Positions 56,334 through 64,000 of a stretch of DNA of 64,000 bases are shown piece after piece (the stretch's first letter is position 1; each line of letters begins with the position of its first letter). The notes below the pieces were generated by a model, which saw nothing but the letters and a program-made list of their open reading frames with translations, searched no databases and was not told the origin of the DNA. The position numbers were made by a program, and so were the translations under genes. Source of the stretch: Calocera cornea HHB12733 (Eukaryota; Basidiomycota; Dacrymycetes; Dacrymycetales; Dacrymycetaceae); assembly GCA_001632435.1 (NCBI GenBank), contig KV423989.1:84685-148684 (forward strand), written 5' to 3'.

Positions 56334-57283
56334 ATGGCACCTGGACCGGAGACGCAGAACAGGATCGTGCGCGTTGGGCTGGTGGGGACGGGGAGTGTTG
56401 CGCAGGTGATCCACGTACGTCGTGTATTGACTGCATCGTCATACGCCTCCTCTAAACCGTTATGGCCAGTTGCCGACTCTCGCGCTCATGTCGCACTTAT
56501 TCAAAGTACGCCACGAACAGACCTTGTCGATAGATCAGCGATTGATGTACGGCGTAGGTGACGGCCGTATGTGACATCTCTGCCCAATCGCGCGAGCACA
56601 GCGCCAAGAAATGGGGCGTGCCCAAAGCATATGCATCGAGCAAGGAGCTCGTTCAGGACTCGAACGTCGACCTCGTCTTCGTGCTCAACAACGACGAGTA
56701 TCATGTGCGCTCACCAGTCTGTCACTCTTCAGTGACATACTGACATGATCACTAGGCACCGGTCGCGCTCGAAGCCATTGCGGCGAGAAAGCATGTGCTC
56801 ATCGAGAAGCCGATGGCGCTCACGTTCGAGGACGCGGATGCGATCGATGCCGCTGCGAAGAAGGCGGGCGTGATCGTCTTTGTTGGGTATATGAGGCGGT
56901 ATGCACCCGCGCTGAAGCAGGCGATCGAGCTTGTTGGTGGGCAGCACAAGATCGAGTATGCGAGGATTAGGGATATTATTGGGCCGGTTTGTTCCTCTAT
57001 CTACATCCGTAACGATTGGCACTAATGGGCATATGACAGAACGCCTTCTTTATCCCTCAGTCCGGCACATTCCCACTTGCGTTCTCCGACTACCCTCCCA
57101 ATGCCCTCGCCGAGCGCCAAGAGATCGAAGAAACAATCTACACACGCGCTCTCGGCAACCGAGCAAACGACCAAACCGTGCGCGCCCTCTGGCGCCTGCT
57201 CGGCGGACTCGGCTCGCACGACCTGAGCGTGATGCGCGAAACGCTCGGCATGCCCAAGCGAGCGCTGGCTGCATTCACGCGTC
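56334..57283 (+). pseudogene. Gfo/Idh/MocA-family NAD(P)-dependent oxidoreductase, 3' truncated
   Basis: Sugar- or inositol-dehydrogenase-like enzyme. Exons 56334-56414, 56470-56505, 56558-56704, 56756-56986 and 57040 onward, introns 51-55 nt, all phase 0. N-terminal Rossmann motif VGLVGTGSVAQVIH, TAVCDISAQSREHSAKKWGV, and the family signature KHVLIEKPMALTFEDADAI with the conserved EKP lysine, then VFVGYMRRYAPAL. The second domain starts normally (NAFFIPQSG through GLGSHDLSVMRETLGMPKRAL), but after AAFTR at about 57283 the text stops resembling the family and runs into transposon sequence, reaching a stop at 57445-57447. About one third of the usual 370-400 residues is missing. Likely inactivated by the Plavaka insertion or an associated deletion. 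Confidence 0.8.
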
Positions 57284-57289
57284 TGCCGG

Positions 57290-57440
57290 GGAGCACATCA
57301 GGGAAACCCGCACAACTTGATAAGCCATTAGAAGGCCTTATCAGGGGTCCCACGGGACCAATTCCTCCAACCCTTATGGGCTGTATGATAAGGGTACATA
57401 AAGCCTTATGCTGCCCGGATGCACATTGTCACCGGCACCA
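57290..57440. repeat. CCTTAT/ATAAGG subterminal repeats
   Basis: GATAAG, GCCTTATC, CCCTTATG, GATAAGGG and GCCTTATG occur within about 120 bp in both orientations near the inferred left end. Probably transposase-binding repeats. Confidence 0.5.
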
Positions 57441-57798
57441 GGATTAGTACAGTGGCTATCCTTCCTCACATTGTCCGGCCTCATAGTTGCATACTAGCAT
57501 TGTGATGTTTGATTACAATTCCATCCATTCTGATACCTGATCATTAATAGAACCATTCCCTTATGTTGGAAAGCGCCTAGCATCCTCCCAATGTCTCTTT
57601 CGCTGATCAGCGGTTCCGAGGCCTTGCACCTCACTGGTACCATGGATCAATTCCCTCGTCCTGGCAATGGTTCCGATGCCGCACCATAGTGATCAGAGGA
57701 TGCAATGGATCACATTATACATAAGCTAACCACCACACATGCTCTGCCCTCACGGTTCCTATTGCTACCGGAACCTCCATCGGAACCTCGGACGCCAA

Positions 57799-59326
57799 TC
57801 ATTCTCCCCATGCTTCGCCCCCTGCCACAGACTCCCCTTGCTCATGCAGTCCAGCTTCCATCGCTTGACGGATCATCAAATCGGCAGTGTCGTCGGGGTC
57901 GACTGTTCGCTGCACTTCATGAGGGAAGATGCGCCTACAGGTTCCGAAACAGTTAGCCGGTGTTTCAATTTTAGTTTGAAACTTCACTCACTCGTTATAC
58001 CATTTGAGGACAGCCTTCTTCAACCATTGCATTCTCGGATCCTCCAGAAGTCGGATGATGTCATAGTAGAACCGACTGTAGTCAAACATGTCGTGCCCAG
58101 CCTTAGAGAATACCTCTTCGCTAGACAGCGCAAAGCGCAACTGACGAATTGACTGTCAGTTGCCTTCATCCTTTGTTCGTTCATCATGGCAAAGCGCACC
58201 TGAAACGCAACATAGGCTAGGGCGGGTACCGTCATCTCTGTCATTCCCGCCAACGCTGCGTTCCCCGCACGGTTGCTACGCGAGCGGCCCGTGTCCTTGG
58301 CCAAGGACGCTGATGGGTTGATGAATATACACAAGGCCGCCTGAAGGCTGTTCAGTACAGGCTCGGAACCTCGGAAAGACACGTACCCGCAGCATCAGAT
58401 CGTTCTGCAGGAAGCCATGGAACAGTCGCTGCGCATTGGCTCGGAAACCTTTGAAGAGAAAGTGCGGCCACTTCTTTGACACCAGCTTCCCACTCTTCAG
58501 ATCTTCTTGAACACTAGACCTTAATCAGCGTGCGCACGATCCGACTAGTTGACAGACAGCCTGACCTCAAGTCATTCCAGTCCTTATCATGGGGAGTCAA
58601 CAGCTCACCCGTGAGCGGGTGCTGCCATCCACGAGTGCTCTTCAAACTGGATGTGAGCCCCTCGGCTCTACTCGGCGGAAACACACTGGTCAGCAGCTCC
58701 ACAATATAGCCCTTCAACTTGTTGGTATCGTCGGTCCTGGCATCGGAACGTCCCTTCTCTAACTACACTTCGCTTCAGTGTCGGAGATGGTAGGCCCGAG
58801 GTTCCGACACTCACCGATTTGGCCGCCGATTCCAACCCCCCCTCTTCTTTCGAGCCTAGGCGTTCTGGAAGCCTAGGGTACTTGTACTCGATGGCACTAT
58901 AGAACTCCACGCGACGATACTTCCTGCCATGAGAGTGTGCTAGTCAGTGGTGTGCCCGTCGAGCGGTTCCGAACACATACTTCGGGTCGGTTTCCACAAG
59001 GACGTTGAGGGGCTCATCATTGTTTATTCCGTCTTCTAGGGCTGGGAGAACCGGCTCAAACATATCAATGGCGCGCGCCAGATGTTTCCCCAGCTTCTCC
59101 ATGGGATCCGCGACCTTCCTGCGGTCACGTATCAATACCATGTTACCATAACATTGGCCTGCGTCGGAACCGCTTACCTGGCTTTCTTACGAGAGTAGAA
59201 CCCCTCTTCATCGCAAGGAGATGTGCGCTTCACGAGATTGAGGGAGGGACTCCTCGAGGTCAAGCTGATAGTGGCGCTGCTGTCTGGCGATCCCTCAGGT
59301 GAGAAGGCGGGCTCCAGGAGGGGCAT
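57799..59326 (-). CDS. DUF6698-like protein carried by the Plavaka element
   Basis: Accessory protein often seen with Plavaka transposons; function unknown. At least eight short exons on the minus strand. Readable blocks: MPLLEPAFSPEGSPDSSATI; RKVADPMEKLGKHLARAIDM; KYRRVEFYSAIEYKYPRLPE; LKGYIVELLTSVFPPSRAEG; GWQHPLTGELLTPHDKDW; SGKLVSKKWPHFLFKGF; GNAALAGMTEMTVPALAYVA; FDYSRFYYDIIRLLEDP; and after a final intron RIFPHEVQRTVDPDDT, ending AWGE at 57799. The NAALxGMTxMTxxAxAYVAxQ block and the C-terminal W-N-x-RIFP pattern identify DUF6698. The start at 59326 is the first suitable ATG. Most introns contain a copy of the element's GGTTCCG motif. Divergent from the transposase. Confidence 0.72.
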
Positions 59327-59713
59327 AACTGGCACCGGATGATAAAAGCAGGTTCCCTGTGGAGGGCTGAGACGGTTGGGGCCGGCTGTGCAGTAGCAGA
59401 CTGAAGGAAGGGTCTGACCATTCGCTTCCAGGGCTTTATGTGGTTCCGATATTGTGTACCACTGATTAGCAACGTCACGCTATCAATAAACAAATATCCC
59501 CCCGTGAGACCCTCTGTTCCGCGCGCGTCGTGTACGCGTTTCACATCCCGTGTCATGCCGCGTCGCTCGGCACTTGCTCTGATTGGCTGCCCTCCACATG
59601 GGGCAATATGTAATTAATTACATGGAACCTTCGACGCGTCGGACATTGCACTCTCCCATTAGCCCCATCAATGCTTGAATCACACCCCATTGCCATTTGA
59701 GCTGGTCTGTACG
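59327..59713. other. Bidirectional promoter region inside the Plavaka element
   Basis: 387 bp between the divergent element genes. Contains one GGTTCCG copy (about 59440) and an AT-rich TAATTAATTA stretch near 59610 that may serve the transposase promoter. Confidence 0.5.
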
Positions 59714-62700
59714 ATGAGAGCTGGTGTGGAAGACACTGTCCATCAATGCGCTTGCAACCGTTCCTTCACACGCACCACGGAATTCACTAAACACCGCCGG
59801 AAGTGCATTGTAAGTGCCCAACGGTTGCAAAGTCTCCAGCAGGCCGCACAAGAGCGAGCCATCCGGCGGCGCACAGAGGCAGCAGCTCTTCGAAAGGCCC
59901 AGCAAGAAGCACGAACTGTCCACCATGACCTTTCAGCCTCTTCGGAACCTCGGATGCAGGTTGAAGAGGAGGATACAGCCAAGGTTAGCCGTCCCACGGT
60001 TTCTCTTCAATCCACTCGTTCTGGGAGCTCATGTTTCTCTCTAGAGCACGAACAGCAGCATGGATATTGACTGGCCAACCTCTGAAGGCATGGCTGAGCA
60101 GCAACCCATGGTTGGCCCCATGCACGACCCAATCGCCGTACCAGATGACCTGGCTCTTCGTCGTAGTCGACGTGCCGGACGAGGTGAACGTCGAGTCCCC
60201 CGACTCTATGAAGATGAGCTCCCCATGGGTCTGGGTGCCCTCCTGCAAGCTGTAGGACCTAGACGCAAGGTTCCGAAACCTCCCGCCAACATGTCCACCC
60301 GGCCAGTTGACCCGACGGACAGTCCCAACATACCTCCTGAGGTATTCGAAGATCACCTGCTGCCCTCTCCCCTGTCCTTGGATCCCGTATCGACTGACAA
60401 CATTCCCATTCCGGAACATGTACCAAGTCCCCCGCGTGCACCTGCCGAGTCTATTGAGCCGGTTCTCTACCGCACCACCACGACCCGTCAAGGCCTCTTT
60501 CGTGAATACATTGAAGAGCCTCTCAACGTCCCCGACGCGTATGTGGGGGATTGGTCGTCTACTGCCGAGGTTCCGACACTGATCAACGAGGATCTTGATG
60601 CGGCAACCGATGACTCGTCCGATTTCTTCTGGCCTTATCCGAACTGGTCGTCTTTCGCCATTGACAAGCACTATTGGCAGGACAGCAAGGGCAACAAATC
60701 TCAGCAAGATCTTCTTGCCCTTGTGGCGACGTTGAACGATCCTCGCTTCTGCGCGGCGGACCTCTTGGATGTCAACTGGGTCGAGGTCCGGAAACTTCTC
60801 ACAGCTGCTGACCCAGATGTCCTGGGGATCAAGCACGGTCCTGGTTATTCCACCACGGAACTCTCTCTACAGATACCAATGGGGAAACAGGGGTTCCGAT
60901 CCTTTGTTGTGCCCGGGTTTCGGTATCGACCACTCCTAGCCGTGGCCATGGATGTCTGCCAACATGACGCCAACTCGTCAGCCTTCCACTATACCCCGTA
61001 TCGATTGTATCAGCAGCTACAACCTTCAAAGGCTCCTGAACGAATCTTTGACGATGTGTATTCTTCGGATGCTTGGATTGGCCTGCATGAAGCACTTCAG
61101 CATTCCGAGGTTCCGGATGATTGCCAGTTACCTCGTGCTGTGCTTGGGTTGGCGTTCTGGTCAGATGCAACCCAAGCCGCTCAATTTGGCCACAGCAAAC
61201 TCTGGCCGTTATACATGATGGTTCTGAACCAACCCAAAGGGCAGCGGCTTCGACCTTGAGATCATTCTTGTCATCGACTGGCTCTACTACCTGAGGTGAG
61301 TGATTCCTGGTTGCTTGCTTATAGAGACCTGATCATCTCTATAAGGTTCCGGCGGAATTACCCTCCCTGGTCCGTCAGTGGGGAGGCAAGGCTTCGAAGA
61401 GCAGTCTCATGACCTTCTGTCGTCGCCAGCTGTTTCATGCGGCTTGGAGCCACCTAATCGATGAACAGTTCCGCTCGGCTTATGAGCATGGGGTTGTTGT
61501 GCCCTGTGGGGATGGCATTCGACGGCGACTCTTCCCCCGAATCCTGTTCTACTCCGCAGATTACCCGGAGAAGTGAAGCTTGTCCGCCCCGTCCCTCTTT
61601 CGTGAACTGACACATTTTGATGGTGTAGAACCTTAATTGCAACCATCAAGGATCTTGGTGGCTGCCCGTGCCCAAGGTGTCTAGTGACTCTGGACAATGT
61701 TCGCCTCCTCGGAACCTCCCGCGACCTTCGAACACGAGCTGTCCGTGTCAGAGAAGATACGCACACCAGACAGAAGAGGGTTATCGAAGCATTCAACAAC
61801 ATTGTAGTCCATGGTTGGCCGGTTGAGAGTGGTCGTCATCACTCCATGTTTAAGGAGAACTCATGGGTTCCGATTGTGGTGAGCAAGGGCGTGTTCTCTT
61901 CACGGCTTGTCTCAGCCATCTGTAGAACGCGTTCTCCCCCCTAGCGTCCTTGGGATTCAATATATTCTCGGCACTGGTCGTCGACGTCATGCATGAGACT
62001 GAACTGGGAGTCTGGAAGGCTGTCTTAGTCCATTTGCTGCGAATCCTTCATGCGCATGACCCATCAACGGTATTGGAGTTCAACACGAGGTTCCGGGAGG
62101 TGCCCAAGTTTGGGAGAGAAACAATCCGAAAATTTGTGGGCAATGTGTCTGATCTGAAGCAGATGGCTGCCCGCGATTATGAGGACATCCTCCAAGTGAG
62201 TGACCCAATTTGGCGCAGTACCACAAATGCTGATTGTCGTTGCACCCAGTGTATTATACCTGTGTTCGAAGGATTACTTCCGGAACCTCACAACTCCGAC
62301 ATCCTCGCGTTACTCTTCACCCTGGGGCAGTGGCATGCCCTCTCCAAGCTACAGATTCATTCAGAACGTACTGTGACCCTGCTCCAGACGACTACGGTGC
62401 TTTTGGGACATCGTCTCCGCCTCTTTACCACCAAAACTTGCAGTGCATTCCAAACATTTGAGTTGGAGCGGGAGGCAGCGGCAAGGAGCCGAGCCGCGGC
62501 CAAGAACTCGAGTGGTCTCATGGCGGGAGAGTCTACATCTACCCGCCGACCCAAAACCTTCAACTTGCGCACATACAAGCTGCATTCACTTGGAGACGTG
62601 GCGCCCACTATTCCCCTCTTAGGGCCAACTGATGGATACTCGACACAAGTGGTGCGTTCATTTTCCCGTCACTGGAGGTTCCGGACATTGCGCTCACACT

Positions 62701-64000
62701 GATCAGGGGGAACTGGCCCACCGCAAGATCAAGGATTTCTACCGTCGAGGGAGCAAGAGGGACCACATTCAGCAGGTCACCAAGCTGGACTCTATTGGAG
62801 ACCGCCTGCGGCGCATGGATACTTTGTCATCTTCCGGATCGGCTGACGCGGTGTTGAGTCCTGAGGAGCTGCTACCATATACCGATGGGAAGGCCCGCTA
62901 TCACATGGCTAAGCGTCCTCTTGGATGGGAGAGACTGGGAGAATGGGAGCTGAAGCATTTAGGTGACCGCGCAGCCCAAGTGAGCCTCTTCTACAGCGCT
63001 TGCTAGCATTGCTTTCGGAACCTCGGAATCGATGTGGAAGCTGATGATTCACCAGGACTTTACCCGGCGACTACGGAATCACTTGTACGCGCGGCTCTTT
63101 GGCATTGAACTCTACGAAGACATCCCAATGGAGCACCAGGAAGAGCTGCAGCGGTTGTACATTGTGGGCCATCGCATTTATTGGCACGCAGCACTTCGCC
63201 TCAATTATACGACATACAACCTTGCAAGAGGCCAAGACTACATCAATCCCAACACGGATCATTGCAACATTATGATGCTCTCCAGTGCAGAGGACGATCA
63301 GCATCCTTACTGGTATGCCAGAGTTCTGCGCATTTTTCATGTTGTGGTGTCACATCCTAAGCATGACCATGGCACCCCGCAACGAATGGACGCCCTGTTT
63401 GTGCGATGGCTCGGTTCCGATCCTGACGCCAGCTACGACGCGGGTTGGGAGGCGTCTCGAATGGATAGGGTGGGTTTTGTTCACGAGGATGATGAAGAAG
63501 CATTCGGTTTTGTGGATCCCTCTTGGGCTATCCGAGAGGTCCATCTCTGTCCAGCCTTTGTGGAAGGACGCACGGCCGATCTGCTCACCTCGGCCTCGCT
63601 TGCCAGAGACAGTGGGTCCGCCATATTTCGTCATAGCCATGAAGACTGGAGGTTGTACTACGTCATGCGGTGTGTCTAATGGTTTGTCCGCTGCTTCCGA
63701 TGCTGAAGGTTTCCTTCGGCAGCTTCAGTGACCGTGATATGTTCATGCACTATGCCGGGGGAGGGGTGGGCCACGGACAGGCCGGTACAACCACAGCTGA
63801 CAAGACGCAGGACCAGATGTCTCACGTCGTCAGCCATGCAGATATTGATTCCTCTGCGGTATTGGAGGGAGGGGCACCTTCCCTCGGAACCTCGGACGAA
63901 CTACCCAGTGGGCCCCCAAGAGGTCTGCCCCCAGAAGAAGAGGAGGAGTGGGGTGCAGGAAGTGAGGAAGAAGGGGAGAGAGACTGGGTGAGCGATGGGG
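59714..64000 (+). CDS. Plavaka transposase (C terminus beyond window)
   Basis: Large DDE-type transposase. The ATG at 59714 is the first in frame; MRAGVEDTVHQCACNRSFTR begins a C2HC-like N-terminal finger (HQCAC then KHRRKC). Later exons read: PNWSSFAIDKHYWQDSKGNK; the hallmark block FHYTPYRLYQQL, ERIFDDVYSSDAWIGLHEAL and LAFWSDATQAAQFGHSKLWP; FRSAYEHGVVVPCGDGIRRR with FPRILFYSADYPEK; DLGGCPCPRCLV; GFNIFSALVVDVMHETELGV; KFGRETIRKFVGNVSDLKQM; CIIPVFEGLLPEPHN; FNLRTYKLHSLGD; GELAHRKIKDFYRRGSKRD; and a last visible exon with DRDMFMHYAGGGVGHGQAG running off the window. Order and content match Plavaka transposases. No stop inside inferred exons; not every splice site was fixed. Confidence 0.85.

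Larger units (their letters stand above)
57284..64000 (+). mobile_element. Plavaka-type (CACTA-like) DNA transposon, right end beyond window
   Basis: Two-gene element: a DUF6698-like gene leftward and the Plavaka transposase rightward. The left boundary is taken as the point where the oxidoreductase loses family resemblance; no terminal CACTA or duplication could be confirmed. The first ~150 bp carry repeated CCTTAT/ATAAGG motifs, a probable subterminal array. The heptamer GGTTCCG/CGGAACC appears about 24 times from 57612 to 63890 in both orientations, in exons, introns and spacers. Plavaka elements are abundant in Agaricomycetes. Confidence 0.82.

Noticed and set aside
1..64000. CRISPR arrays, operons or prophage-like modules
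   Set aside because: No regularly spaced direct repeats; all genes have spliceosomal introns, so the sequence is eukaryotic nuclear DNA.

Overview
The window is nuclear DNA from a filamentous basidiomycete, most likely an Agaricomycete (mushroom, bracket or crust fungus). The evidence is GC-rich coding sequence broken by many 45-60 nt GT-AG introns, fungal-type CYP genes, basidiomycete-restricted families (DUF6593-like, DUF6534-like, DUF6698-like, Plavaka transposons) and TTAGGG-type telomere-like repeats. No bacterial operon, rRNA, tRNA or CRISPR was found. Gene models were built by hand from reading frame, intron phase and comparison of paralogs inside the window.

Layout. 0-5 kb: partial F-box gene, RTT109 histone acetyltransferase, frameshifted methyltransferase. 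5-11 kb: P450 split by a complete hAT transposon with an 8-bp target-site duplication, then a convergent DUF6593-like gene. 11.8-16.5 kb: small hydrophilic protein, pogo-like transposon, F-actin capping protein alpha. 17-25.6 kb: P450 N-terminal fragment, long proline-rich membrane protein, second methyltransferase, P450 relic, intact 10-exon P450. 25.6-45.8 kb: a large inverted duplication. Each arm of about 5.8 kb holds one 18-exon NRPS-like adenylate-forming reductase (A-T-R). The 8.6-kb spacer holds three conserved metabolic or mitochondrial genes (L-fuconate dehydratase/ENOSF1-like, NDUFA9-like complex I subunit, COQ5), a telomere-like repeat patch and most of another P450. 46-56 kb: coiled-coil nuclear protein, second DUF6593-like/P450 convergent pair, DUF6534-like membrane protein. 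56.3-64 kb: Gfo/Idh/MocA oxidoreductase whose 3' end is lost at the edge of a two-gene Plavaka transposon that continues past the window.

Taken together this is an accessory, transposon-rich region built around oxidative secondary metabolism. It has three intact P450s, one transposon-split P450, three P450 relics, two near-identical carboxylate-reducing NRPS-like enzymes and two SAM methyltransferases, interleaved with ordinary housekeeping genes. Paralogs are mostly in opposite orientation, so the locus has grown by repeated inverted duplication.

Points most worth following up: the inverted A-T-R duplication; a 7-nt micro-exon apparently made by tandem duplication of an intron; and short element-specific motifs spread through the whole bodies of both the pogo-like and the Plavaka elements, including their introns.
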